NCBI RefSeq assembly: GCF_004011695.2
Contig: NC_082413.1
Coordinates: forward strand, 744,001-808,000
Origin: Ascochyta rabiei
Taxonomy: Eukaryota; Ascomycota; Dothideomycetes; Pleosporales; Didymellaceae
Length of the DNA: 64,000 bases
Reading direction: 5' to 3'
The translations under genes were made by a program, and so were the position numbers. This document shows positions 34,166 to 45,832 of the stretch, piece after piece. The notes below the pieces were generated by a model. It was not told where the DNA came from. It saw only the letters and a program-made list of their open reading frames with translations, and ran no database searches. Within the stretch, counting starts at the first letter, position 1. Every line of letters begins with the position of its first letter.

Positions 34166-36387
34166 TGCGATTTCGCTTCACTCTCTCCTTCTCTTCTCGT
34201 ATTACACGACATGCAGGTCGAATCCAAATGTTATGGAGGAAAATCAAGGATCTACGGTAATGATGACACGATACAACACACCCCGACTCTGCTTACGAGC
34301 GGTGACTTAATTCATTTCGTCCTCATGCGTATTCTCCGTTCCTGTTGCCCTTTCCTCGGGTCATCCACTTGTCATTCAGTCGCATTCACGTACGCCGTTG
34401 AAGACATGAAGATGGTCGAAAAGATGCCCCTATTTGCCCCAGCAAGTTTTGAGGTTGTCAAGAGCGCAGATGCGTTGCAAGCTTTGACAGTGAGTAGATG
34501 GAATGGGTCGTCCAATAGGGTGCGTTGCCGTGTTGATGTTATTAGTTCCGCCAACGTGAGGTAGGCAATGACCTGCATTAGACACGATGGTTAATTGTCG
34601 CGCAGAAGCATCGTGGTCTACCGGTTCCACGCGGATCCTTAACGTCATTCGCCTCTGTCTGGTAAACATGCATACGCTCACCAGGACGTAATTCTAATAG
34701 AACCGCAAGAAGGCAAGCATGGTACCAGGCAAACGCTGTCAGCCTGTGGAAGGTTGTCGTTCTTAGTAGGCATCTCCAGGCTTCTCGCGTCTTGGCAAAT
34801 TACAAACACGATGACGTTTTTAGGTCGTACGATCCCCAACAGAAGACGTTCTATTTCCGAGGATGTTGTAAACCCACAACAACCTCGATGTCAACTTCAG
34901 ACGATTCAAATCCCATCGCTGTGGCTTCCTGTTACTTCTCCGAGACTGACGAACAGTATTCAAGCTTTTACATAGGCGCATCTGCCTTATAGGAAGCTGT
35001 CTCAAGCTCATCACATCTCTTTGGCCAGCGCTAGTAGGGGTACCGGTGCATGCTTCGATCCCGTAAAAGCCGGACATGATTACTGCAAAGCAGCAGAGCG
35101 GAAGATGATCGGATGATGCACTGCCACGCGAGCTACGTCTTTGGAGTTGACTTTTCGACATTTCCAGGCGCACATCACACCAGCATCCAAGTGCAACATA
35201 CAGCGTTTGGATTTAAGAAATAGGCCACGCTATACACACCACTAAAGGCAGTAGCATCTCAGCGGTCTGAAGAACAACGGCCCATGTTGAAAGTCATTTT
35301 GGCTGCATTCGCCTTCTACTGGGGCCTGGGACCTGAAAATCTCCCGCAACAAGCCAGTGGACCTGCCGGGTAGAGAGGCCCGAGTATCAAGAGCGGTAAA
35401 CGCGCGAATGCCACGACTTGCCTGACACTCAGGCCTAGGTATGTGACGCACGTCGCCCGTTTGGGCTCCCAATTTCGCCGGCGCGGCAAGTTTGTGCGTG
35501 TAACGCTCGCGGAATCACGGATGTTCTTTACGAGCCTCTCTTCCAGACGGGGAGGCGGCAGGATGCAGGTCGCTCAAGCAAGTTGCCGTGCGGATTTGCG
35601 GTCTTCAAACCATGGTGGGGCCGTGAAAGAGGCCGCACAAGTAACAGTGTTGATGCGCGTCATGTAACCCGTATCGTGGACGCTAAGCGTGGAGAAGGGG
35701 AACTGTGTTGGAGAGACCTTGAGCGCCAGCCTCATCTAGACACTGGGTCAAGGTTTCAACGGCGCGCCACTCCACGCGCGATCTCTTCCGAATTCTAAAT
35801 GAACGTGGACCCGTTGTGCAGATCGATCACTGTGCTGATGCCGTTTGGTGGCTGAGCTGCGACATGACACCATGCCTCTTAGCTGTTCCTGCGTCAACCA
35901 CTCACGGCCCGGTTCTAGCGTCCCGTTGCTTTGCGACTGTGCTTTTCTTACACGCAACCTCCGTAGTCAAAACTCACTGTGGGCCGACGGAACACGCCAT
36001 TACACCCGCACGTTGAATTCGGAAGTGAGTTAACTTCCAGCTAGCTTAAACTTTGGAACTACGCTCGACCACACTTGATTACCCGCCTGAGGAACACATC
36101 GCATCCTAGATGGATGACACCTGGACTAGAGCCCGTTTGAGCGGTCTGGCTTTGCATTTTGCTTCGGGTACCTGATATGCACTGACCTCTGACTGCTGGT
36201 CCGCCTGCTACGTAGGCGGACCGGCGCGCAGCTATGTATACCTCCGATCGCCATCTCCACCGCTCGATGCTGAGGTATCTACATCTCGATTGACTTTCTT
36301 TTACGTCACTGCGCCTTACACTGGCTAAACCCACGAGGCTCCATCATTGTTCGGCTTCTCCAGATCTGCAACAACAACATCCTCACG
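34166..36387. other. Gene-poor stretch downstream of the 578-aa gene
   Basis: About 2.2 kb with only short frames. A frame at about 34795-34992 reads plausibly for 65 codons but has no ATG and no convincing splice partner. A 9-bp-arm hairpin lies at 36198-36222. Otherwise I see nothing. Confidence 0.5.
36198..36222. repeat. Perfect 9-bp inverted repeat
   Basis: GGTCCGCCT and AGGCGGACC flank a 7-base loop. It lies 166 bp upstream of the small cysteine protein gene and could be a promoter element or a chance hairpin. Confidence 0.7.
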
Positions 36388-36676
36388 ATGTGCGACTACA
36401 CGCAAGTCCAGTACAAATGCAACCATCTACGATATGTGGTTCGAGCCTGGTGCACGAAATACCAAGAAACGCACAAAAGATGTCCTGCAAATGTGGTGGC
36501 AATGTAGGTATACTCGAGGGGCTCAGATGAGACAATGCTGACAGCAGTGCAGAGAATACCGGTTGGACGAAGACTGTGGTTTGTGGATGTGGTTCTTACA
36601 CGCCATGTGTCCCTTTCTGATATCGGTTCTAGGTGATTGCAGGAGCTCCTCCATGTCCAAGTCAAGACTCCGCTAG
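36388..36676 (+). CDS. Cryptic small cysteine-containing protein of the MCDYTQ type
   Basis: Two exons, 36388-36503 and 36553-36676, joined across a 49-bp intron (GTAGGT donor, GCTGAC branch site, TGCAG acceptor), give 79 aa. The first exon reads MCDYTQVQYKCNHLRYVVRA followed by WCTKYQETHKRCP. Splicing restores VVAIEYRLDEDCG. I recall this pattern from a family of small uncharacterised proteins in Pezizomycotina that begin MCDYTQ and carry an EYRLDE segment after a conserved intron. Conserved Cys/His positions suggest a small metal-binding or disulfide fold, but the function is unknown. The last 30 codons are not family-like; a second intron or decay of the 3' end is possible. It is the only gene I can support in a 9 kb gene-poor island. 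Confidence 0.6.
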
Positions 36677-39020
36677 TCGAACAGTTGTCCCATTTCTTTT
36701 CCACGGTATGGTTCTTCCAAGCAAGGCGCAAACAGGATGGCGGGAAGCTGCAGAATACCCATTTTGAACGGTTTTGGCTTTGACATCTTACGGTCGACGT
36801 GGTACCAGTGCCGTATTTGTGTGCTACACGCTCAGTTCTCCCTGATGCCTCTGCAAGGGTTCTATTGTTGAAGTCGATGGGCGACACCTTCAACGCCAGA
36901 ACATTTCAAGACCTGGCAGCACACGTCCTCTACAACTCCCCGAGACGGCCGGCACAAAAATCCAAGGTGCCACATATACTCCAACCTCATTTCCAATAAT
37001 CCAAACCTTCGTTGCACTGGAGTCGGCCGGAAGGAAGTCGCACGGTGGACAGTGTGGCACTAGACAGTATCGACCGGGGTTAACCCCGATGGGTAGAGCA
37101 CATATCTCGGCCGCTGATGTGTTCAATGGTGTAGAGCGCATACCAACATGTAAACACGCCCTCATTAATCCATCTTCGCTGTCCTTCATTGCTCATTGAT
37201 GAGATCAGTGACATGCACACGCACGGTTGCTCGGCAACATTCACTTCTCAAGTCCCGCATCGCTTCTAGTGTTCGATACGAGTTCCTTAACGTGGGAACT
37301 AAACCTCGGATGCTTCACCCGTTTCGAACAGCAACGATGGGCTGTGCCCGACGCGTTACGATCGCACGACCTGGAGCACGGCGTGCTCGACCCGCGGCTC
37401 AATCATTGCCTCGTCATTTGCGAGTAGGTATCTCATGCCATAGTCCTTTCCTAATCAGGTGATACAAGCTGCTGCAGGCCTGAAATCCGATCCCTGGCAT
37501 GCCGTGATAGGAGGGTCTCTTATTACGGGGTTGTTCAGCCAATGAAGCCGCCCATCCAAAACCCCACGTACCACCTGACACACGTCTCCATCGTTTCTTG
37601 TAAAGGCACATGCTCCCGTTGGAAACGCTGGCCACAGTGACAGCATAATAAGCACACTCGCCCACACGCCGCATGCAACTAGCAACATCAGCCTCTTGGC
37701 ATCAAGTAGCAGGCGCGTGCAGATCCAGTGCGGCACCCCAAGCTGTCGTTGGCAAAGCCCGAGGTGAACGGCTCATTTCATTCCACTCGGCCGCTGGGTG
37801 TACGATCTTATCGCGGCAGCGGCGTGCAGCACCTGTGGTTTGTGCTTGCCACTTTCACGATAATTCTCGCTCGTTGCTCAGGGACAAAAGATGTGAAGGC
37901 ACTGAAGTGGTCGAATCTTGGCTAGTTCCAAGGCGAGGGGAGGGGGGGAGGTCTCGCGGTACCGTGACCGAACCGAACCGGTCTCTGACATCTGGTGAGG
38001 GCGCAGCGAATGGTTGATGGAGGATGTGTGTGTGCATCACGCCCAGATGCAGGAAGGACGACTGTTTCGGACCAATTATTGCGCGTCCAATCGACCGTGG
38101 CCAACAAACGGCCCTATCAAGATGGCATAGTGGAAAAGCCATCCCTGCGACCGAATCTCGGTTTTGTAGGAACTTGGGCATCGGCTGAAAGCCCAATATC
38201 GCAAGCATCTTAGCTAGACTGCCGCACAGTTCCAACGCCACGGACGCAGCATGAGGGTCTCATGATGACATCCCAAGTAGTGGTCGCTGCGGTGGAATGA
38301 ATGCCGGCGTTGGGGACGGATCACTTGCACAGAGACGTGACCACAAACCAAAGCGATGCCCACATCAGCAGCCAATTGAGCTGTGCTTTGATCGCGGTGA
38401 TGTTGTGTGGTGGTGTGGCGCCGCAAGGGTTCTGCCGTTGTGCAGCAGATCCATGACGAAGCTGCAGGAAACCAGTGTCCGCACACGCTACTCAGCAACG
38501 AAGGAGATTGAGCATCCTTGATAGCATGCAAGAAAACCCTGCAAGACTCAATTACCGGTTGAGGGCGGAGTGTCCACATTGGCAGTTGCCACGCGCATGC
38601 AATCAGGGAAGCTTCCGGTTTCATGATCCCTCTCGTTTGGGGTGCTCACTTGATTGTGAGTGTGTATACATGGAGCGGCCCTTGCAAGCATAGGGTCTGT
38701 CCGGCCCGTGCGCGCTGCCCTGGAATCCGGCGAGTCCGCGCATTTCCAATTCCAAAGCCCATGGTCCAGCTGCAACGCGAGAGAAGGTCGTCTCGCAGCC
38801 CCTGTATGGGAGCCGGTGGTGTCACAGCTGGGCCTACCCGGTAAAGAATTGCGAGCCAATCGCTGGGCCTGCGTCAAGCCCTGCATTCCTGCTGCCTGCA
38901 GTCTGGATCGCCACAGCATCTCGGGGTTTACACGCAGCCACTCAACGAGGAGATGGAAGAGCACGACGATTGTCGGGAAGAAAACACCGGGATCGGCAAA
39001 TCAGCTGCACCTGCTGGGGC
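36677..39020. other. Gene-poor stretch before the transposon relic
   Basis: About 2.3 kb with balanced base composition and only short frames. I see no coding region, tRNA or clear repeat. The frames on both strands look random. Confidence 0.5.
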
Positions 39021-39065
39021 TACCGTGTCTGTGCGCGCAACGACCGGAGTCGCGCAACAACCGAA
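39021..39065. repeat. Left terminal inverted repeat of the Fot1/pogo relic
   Basis: GC-rich, starts with TACCGTGT. It contains two direct copies of CGCGCAACRACC (about 39033-39044 and 39051-39062). The inner sequence CCTTAACGC continues the similarity with the other end less perfectly. Confidence 0.88.
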
Positions 39066-39084
39066 AACCACCTTAACGCTTAAA

Positions 39085-41075
39085 ATTAGATAAGGCTATA
39101 GAGCCACCTATAACAGCTATTATTTTATAATTTTATAGTGTAGTACTAATTAATTACTTATAAAAAAGATGTACTATTTAAATTTGGCTAGTAACTTAAC
39201 GTTGCAGCCACGTAATGTGGTTTTAAGTAGGGGAGCTAGGGACAGCAATAGGGGACTACAACTACTAATATTATCCCTAGGACTACGTTTTTAACGCTTT
39301 TTTAGCTAGGTTGCTTATAAAGCTTTCTTTTTACCCTTTTAAGGTAATTATATAGCTTTTACAGCATTAAGCTCTTGTTATTAATACTGCTTTTTAGCCT
39401 TCTGTTTAGCCTTCTAATTTGCTATATTAGCCTTCTTCTTCTTATGTACTACCTTAGCTGCCTCTTACGCTACACACCTCTCCTCCTTCTCCTTCTCCTT
39501 AACTAGCTTCTTAGCAGCTGCTACTTCCTTACTAGTAGCTTTTCTAAGCCTCTCCTCCTTCTTCTTATGTTGTCTAACTTACTTACAGAAGTGTGCTTTA
39601 TTAACCTTTCTAGGTAACTAGAACACTGTACTACTATAGTACTTCTGCTGTTACTATAAGTCTAAGGTTTTACTCTTCTTTTTATGCTTCTTCTATGTCT
39701 TTAGAGTCTTTTTAAGGCTATCTATCTTATACTAGAGGAGTAAGGTTTTAACTAAGATATAGTAGATTAATTGTCTTATCTTTTTAATATTACTCTTACT
39801 CTAGTTTTTAACTATATACTGCAACAATATCTCTATTTTAAGCTAATCCTTATTGCTATAAACAGACAATAAGAACCTATCTAAATCTAAGCTCTCTAGT
39901 GTTTTAACAAAGTAGTAGAGGATAACGTTAGAATTAAGTAGATAGATACCTGTTGCCTTAAAGGACTTAAGTATTAGCTTTTTAGTAAAGCTACACATCT
40001 ATGCTAGCTAGAATAGGCAGAAGAAGTCTGCTCTAGTAATAGGTATGTTATTTTAAGCCTTATAGATGTATATTATAACTACTTTTAAGTATACTATTAA
40101 TAGAGGCTTAAATAGCACTATATTAAGTAGCTAGAGTATTTAGGTTAGGTAAGAGAGAAGGACAGCTAGGAGGATCTTGTAGTTATTACAGTACTTAATA
40201 AAGTCTATTATTACGTAGGATCTGTAGCTATCTAGTATTAAAAGCCTCTACTTTCTTTATACTTTCTCCTTAGTGTAGTAATTAAACACCTGCTTAAGCT
40301 AGGTAAGGCCTATATCCCTATTTGTCCACCCTAAGAAAGATAATATAACTATTACAGAGTGTTTTCCCAGCTTAATTTTAGCTACCTAGTCTAATTTAAT
40401 GCTAGCATTAGCTAACTTATAGATGATGCCTAGTAGTAGTACTATTCTATTACTACACACACACGCTATAAGCCTCTACTAAGCTTAGTTACTATCCTAG
40501 ATAGATGCTTTAATCTCTCTCTTTATCTATATATGCTTACTAAACATATGTTTTATCCTACCTATAATACTAATTATAAAGCCCTTCTTATCTATATTAT
40601 ATATATAGCAACCCTTAATAGAGTATTTAGAGATTTTGTACTGTAGTAGGTTAAAGTAGAGCGTATATTTATTGTAGGAATTAGCGTTGTAACATAGTTA
40701 ATCTATCCTAGTAGAGTAATATAAGATAAGATAGATAGAGTACTTGTTAATAAAGTAGGTAACCTAGCTCTTACTAACTGGATTTTAAGCCACTAGCAAC
40801 GCAAAATTCTAGATTATCTCTCTAGTAGGTAGTAAGTAATAAGTACTAAGCAACTCTATATACTTTATAAGCTCTATCTCCTATTATAGTGTTAAACGTT
40901 GCTAGTTAATATCCTTAGTCTCCTAGGAGTCCTAAACGTGCTTATGTCTCTAAGCTAGAGTTACGCAGTTAATGCTAAACCTAGTAGTAAAATACTAATA
41001 TACAAGTTTTTTGCCTAGTTTTAGCGCATTAATTACTGTAAGCGCTTTGTTAATAGCTGCTATAGTTGTTAAGTT
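39085..41075 (-). pseudogene. Degenerate Fot1/pogo (DDE) transposase
   Basis: The minus strand of the element interior reads as a transposase interrupted by many TAG/TAA stops, with changes of the C-to-T and G-to-A type. The CENP-B-like DNA-binding N-terminal part (right end, about 40.5-41.0 kb) is too decayed for me to recognise. The DDE core and the C-terminal region are recognisable by short motifs. CpG is scarce in the interior compared with the flanks. No frame longer than a few dozen codons survives. Confidence 0.85.
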
Positions 41076-41108
41076 ACAACGCGTTAAAGTATGGTGTAGT
41101 TGTGATGA

Positions 41109-41153
41109 TTCGGTCGTTGCGCGACTCTGGTTGTTGCGCGCACGGACACGGTA
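41109..41153. repeat. Right terminal inverted repeat of the Fot1/pogo relic
   Basis: The reverse complement matches the left repeat at 41 of 45 bases and ends at ACGGTA. Inside it, an imperfect continuation at about 41078-41094 matches the inner left end at 39067-39082. Confidence 0.88.
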
Positions 41154-43141
41154 CGGCTACACACCAGTGGTGGCTGCAAGCGCACGAACGATGCAATCTG
41201 CTTGAGCCGTCATTGAAAAGGGCGACAAGGCATCGTAAAAGCAATCAGATTGATGCCTCAGGAACCGACGTCTTGGCTCGCGGGAGCGGGCCGAGCTCTG
41301 ACAGAAACCCCCGTCCAAGGCAATCGGCCCTACTGATGCAATCCTTGGACGTTGTAATCAGGACTGTGCCCGGTTGTCCTGTGTATCACATTGTGTCCTC
41401 ACTTTCCTCTCTCCAGAGTCCAAGCACAGAGTGAGTGAGGTTAGACGAGGCCTCCAGGATCACGCCAGAGCACGGATACGTAACGTGACCTCGCCTGCAG
41501 TGCTGGCCAAGGGCTGAGCAAGCACTGGCGCAAGGTAGGTCCGGCACTTGCCTAGGACTACTACAAGCCTGCATAAAGCTTACTAACACGACCTTTGCGG
41601 AGGCCTCACTTCGCAGTCACAAAGGGTGCCCAGTACTCCGTATCGATATTTGGATCATCGACACGGGTTGTACAAACCTTGGAGCCAACAAAGTTGCATC
41701 ATCGCCCGCCTCAGTTGCGCCTCAGCCATTGCTGGCGTACGGAGCGCACTCCGTCCACTGGTCCTGCACGCCCGTTTGCAAGGATGATTACAAAGCGAGC
41801 TTGCCTGTTGGGCTGAAACATGCGCGGATCCCGGACACGCGTGACGCGCATGCCATAGCATGCCATAGGAGCGATGTGGCATCGGAAGCTTATCAACTAC
41901 GCTTTTCCAAACACCGCTCGGACGCACGGTTGATGCATGTACACTGTTCTGCGTCGCACATCAGTGCAATCACATGGCCCGGATACCCTTTTCTTCTCAA
42001 ACTTTGTTCGCGGCCTCCACGGTGATCAGCACGGGATCTTGCTGTGTAATTTGTTGTCGGCGAGCCAACAACCACACTGTGCCGTGACGGCCCTTCTCTG
42101 GTCACTGGTGTATGTCGAGTAGTCTCTATCTTCCCCGCGAAGCATTGGGTCTCGCTTTCGCCGCTTGCGGCCGACTCTACAGTCCGGCCGACGACTCACC
42201 ATCACTCTCCACGAGGCGGAGTCCTCGGCTTGGACAGCTGGACGAGGATACCTTGGAAAGCTTCCATGTTGACACCAGACAGAAGGGGGTGAATGGCCCG
42301 ATGCTGAGCTACGCCCCCGATAGACAGTGATAGCGGGTGTCAAAATTACAGCGTCGCTCAACGCATCCGTTCTTCACCACCGTGGACGGTCAGGACCGGG
42401 ACGGCGCTCGAGCAAGATTCGGTGTGCAGCCTCGGCTTGTAGCGTCCCGTATAGCTGCGACACCAAGCAAATGACTGGACCTGTCCAAAGCCTACTCTGT
42501 GAGCGTGTCACCGAGGTCGCGCTCGTGTGAAGCAAGGGCTCTCGCTGAGTCGACCCTAGCGATAGGAGAGAGATGGGTACAGGGCTCGGAAATCAACATC
42601 CCGGCTCGGCGTTTGGCCGAGTCATCTCAACATCTGTTCGAGGCTTTCCGTGGATACCGAACTGTAGCATACGTCGCCATCTTGCTCCGGAAAATAGAAA
42701 CTAGAGACTAGAAACTAGCGACAGAGACTAAAAACTAGCGACTAGAGACTAGAAACTAGAGACTAGAGACTAGAAACTAGCGACTAGAGACTAGAGACTA
42801 GAAATTAGAGACTAGAGACTAGAAATTAGAGACTAGAGACTAGAAATTAGAGACTAGAGACTAGAAATTAGAGACTAGAGACTAGAAATTAGAGACTAGA
42901 AACTAGAAACTAAAAATGGAAAATGGAAAATGGAAAATAGAAAATACCGGTAGAAAATAGAAAACCCGAAACTTAATCTCGTCCACCTCGCCCAACCGTG
43001 CAGTACCTACTGCTGTGGTATCATTCTGTGATTGGCCGTGGTTCCTCCGAACATCGAAACATAAGCGAAGACAGGAACAGGAAATCGCGGCGCTCGGCGA
43101 TCGAGGACCCGCGTCCTCTCAAGCCAGCCGCCAAGCCAAAA
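41154..43141. other. Gene-poor stretch between the transposon relic and ERG27
   Basis: About 2 kb with only short frames in the first 1.5 kb and a heptamer minisatellite at 42698-42965. The last 180 bases before ERG27 should include its core promoter and 5' UTR. Confidence 0.55.
42698..42965. repeat. Heptamer-based minisatellite upstream of ERG27
   Basis: About 30 tandem heptamers of the forms AGACTAG, AAACTAG, CGACTAG and AAATTAG. In the right half they are ordered into a 21-bp higher unit (AAATTAG, AGACTAG, AGACTAG) repeated about five times. From about 42914 the motif changes to GAAAATG-like units, also spaced by seven. AAATTAG differs from AAACTAG by C-to-T. Confidence 0.95.
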
Positions 43142-44517
43142 ATGTCGTACCTTCAAGACAATCCACAGCCCGACAATGGCTACTACGTTGTTGTCACCGG
43201 TGCCAACAGGTACAATCACCTATTCCTTCTCCCTATGCGGCCAATTGACACTTCTGCAGTGGCCTGGGACTCGGCATTAGCACGCGGATGATCGACGAGT
43301 TTCTCCAGACACGCCCTCAAACAGAGTCCCTCGTCCTGATCATCACGACACGGGACAAGAAGAAAGGCGACGCCACGATCGAAACACTCCAAGCACACCT
43401 GCGCAAGGTGTGCCGCCAGCATGAGCGAACCCTACCAGGCATCTCGCAGGTGCTGCAGGGGCGCATACACTTCAGGCAGGAGCGACTGGATCTGCTGAGC
43501 CTCGTCTCTGTGCAGAAGCTTAGCAAGAAACTACGCGAGACAACGCCCAAGCTGGATGTCGTCATCTGCAACGCGGGTATCGGCGGCTGGACTGGCATAA
43601 ACTGGCCCCTGGCTGTCTGGAGCGTCCTCCGAAGGTGGAGGACAGCTGTCAGCTGGCCCACCTACAAGCTTTCTAGCAAGGGCTGCGTCGCGAAACCTCA
43701 GATACCAGCCGAGGAAGGGAGACCACGAGTCGAAGAACCCGCGCTGGGGGAGGTCTTCTGCGCCAATTTCTTTGGTCACTACCTCCTGGGCCACTACCTT
43801 GCGCCACTGCTCGCAAGACACTCCAAGAGCGAGGGTACGAGAGGCAGGTTGATTTGGACAAGCAGTCTGGAAGCATATGGACACACTCTTGACATGAACG
43901 ACCTCCAGGCCATTGCTTCTGGAGAAGCATACGAGTCGTCGAAGCGACTGACAGACGTCATGGGCATCACGTCCAGACTACCGGCTACGTCCAACGCTGT
44001 GGACCAGTACTTTGGCCAGTCTGAACAGCCTCCCAGCAGCACAAAACCTGTCATTTATGTCACGCATCCCGGCATCACCGCGACTTCTATCTTCGCCCTC
44101 CCATTCATACTCGAATATGCCATGATCGTCACATTCTATGTTGCGCGCTGGTTGGGCAGCCAATGGCACCCTATCAGCGTGGAGAAAGGGGCTGTCGCCA
44201 TGGTGTGGCTTGCACTGGCCAAGCAGAGCACGCTAGATACCATGGAGGAGAAGGAAGGTGTAGGCAAGTGGGGCAGCGCAACAGATTTCTGGGGCCAGGA
44301 ACGTGTGGAGCGGACCGAGGTGTCTGGGTGGGGCTGGGGAGGTAAACTGGGGGAGTATAAGAGGAAAGGTAGAGATCCGTTTGCGAAGGACCTCACAAAG
44401 GAGGAGAGGAACAGGTTCGAGGAGACGGGAAAGATATGCTGGGAGGAAATGGAAGTGCTGAGGTGTGATTGGGAGGATAGGCTGAGGCGAGCTGGCGTCG
44501 CGGTCGAGATGGGATAG
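43142..44517 (+). CDS. ERG27: 3-keto-steroid reductase (Erg27)
   Basis: Exons 43142-43209 and 43260-44517, joined across a 50-bp intron, give 441 aa. Splicing restores the NADPH-binding motif TGANSGLGLG exactly at the junction. Further SDR features are the CNAGIGG motif, a YESSK catalytic Tyr-Lys pair (about residue 230) and a C-terminal membrane-associated hydrophobic segment (YAMIVTFYVARWLG). In ergosterol synthesis, Erg27 reduces the 3-keto group left after C-4 demethylation, acting at the ER with Erg25, Erg26 and Erg28. The length is normal for filamentous-fungal members, which are longer than the yeast enzyme. Ser/Tyr/Lys catalytic residues appear intact. The minisatellite lies about 180 bp upstream. 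Confidence 0.92.
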
Positions 44518-45832
44518 GTCCTCGCCTTTGTTTCTCCTCACGATCTTCAGATCCTGTTTGTTACCAGGCCCGAGTTCGGCCAACACGAGTGAGGACTCTG
44601 GTTCCTCCCATATTTCCACCCGTCAATCGGCTTCCTGTGTACCAATCTACAGAGCAACAAATCGGGCATCTCTGCATGACGGGCCTTCTGGAAAGCAAAC
44701 ACCAAAAGGGCGAGCCGTCGCCACCGTCAGAGTTCGTTCGCTCCCCTGCATATGGCACAGCGCTACGGCGGTAGCTTGTAGGTCGCGCCCGGAACGGCCC
44801 CTGTTCCGCTGTCGCTGGTCTGATCCCCTAGTCGCCACCGTCTTGCTTTTCCTCGACAATCACAGGGACAAAGAAGTGCTCGAAGCGAGCGTGGCTTCAT
44901 CACATCTGCTGCTGCTGTGATGGTGGATTCTCGTCCATGCAGGCCGAGGCTGCACAGATCCCAGGACAGCACACTGGGGTCCACGTTCTAATGCACTGAT
45001 CCGCAGCTAGCACACCCGGCAGCCAGTGAGAGAAGCAGGCGGGATGCAAGCCGTTGAACCGGGGTGCGCCCTCGCCGTCTAGAGATGCATGGCCCCGCAA
45101 GAAAGGGACCGACATGTGCAGGCGCGCTCCACAAACAACATGCAGCTGCTGCCCGACGCACATTCTCCCCGTCTCTGTCCCTGTTCTTATTTCTGTACCC
45201 ACCTCCTCTCGCGCTGCGCGTCCATATTTGGGACGTCTGCTTCCCCATACAGGAACGGCGCCAGTCGTTGTGACTCTGTCTGTGGTGGCCAGGTGCTGAG
45301 TCCAATTGCTCCTCCAGTGACGTGGATTTCACCGCCTGTTCGCGCTTCGCCCGCCCTCAGCGAACCATTTTCGCTCTCGGCGCACACTCGATACAGCGAC
45401 AGAGAGACATGGCACCGAAGACTGACCCTCTCTCGAGCGACTTCCCCCCTGTGTCTACGCGCAACGACCTCTGATTCACCTTCACCGTCACCGTCGCCAT
45501 CACCGAAACTTCTGCTGAAACCCCGCGACGGACCGTTCCGACCCACGTTACACAAGGCACCCACTGTTTGATAACATTGCGCTGGTCCTTCTGCGCTCCA
45601 CAACGCTCTTCAGCAGTCGCGTGACGAGAGTGCCAACCGAAAGAGAGGGAACATTGCACTGTGGAGTGGAGGTTTGGGGCCCAGAGTCCTTTGTTCTCGG
45701 CTCGCGTACTGTGCGAAATCAAAAAGTGGCTCGCCTTCAGGCGCAAACCCCTCATATAGTCACTGCCTGTGCACGACCCACGCCAGCTCCACTACTATTG
45801 GTACCCATTAGAACGACCATCATACCACGACC
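44518..45832. other. Intergenic gap between ERG27 and the coiled-coil gene
   Basis: About 1.3 kb with no gene I can recognise. It should hold the ERG27 3' UTR and a long promoter or 5' UTR of the downstream gene. Confidence 0.5.

Larger units (their letters stand above)
39021..41153 (-). mobile_element. RIP-decayed Fot1/pogo-type DNA transposon with terminal inverted repeats
   Basis: Two inverted repeats of 45 bp including the TA (39021-39065 and 41109-41153) match at 41 of 45 positions; all four differences are transitions. Both ends sit at a TA, as expected for a Tc1/mariner-superfamily insertion; the element itself would be 39023-41151, about 2.1 kb. The minus-strand body is AT-rich and stop-riddled, but pieces of a Fot1/pogo DDE transposase remain readable. 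These are GWTNRDIGL (about 40310-40330), LLILDSYRSYV with CNNYKILL (about 40200-40250), SFTKKLILKSFKATGIYLLN (about 39930-39990), a Lys/Glu-rich tail, and a terminal RGCNVKL (about 39200). The enzyme would excise and insert the element by the DDE mechanism, but this copy cannot encode it. Confidence 0.9.

Noticed and set aside
34792..34992. A small protein frame of 65 codons with even codon usage
   Set aside because: It has no ATG and I could not find a convincing upstream exon; kept only as a note in the gap description.
36396..36893. A 165-codon minus-strand frame
   Set aside because: It overlaps the plus-strand small cysteine gene antisense and shows no recognisable motif.
42698..42913. 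A CRISPR-like array
   Set aside because: The repeats are contiguous heptamers with no unique spacers, in a eukaryotic genome; it is a minisatellite.
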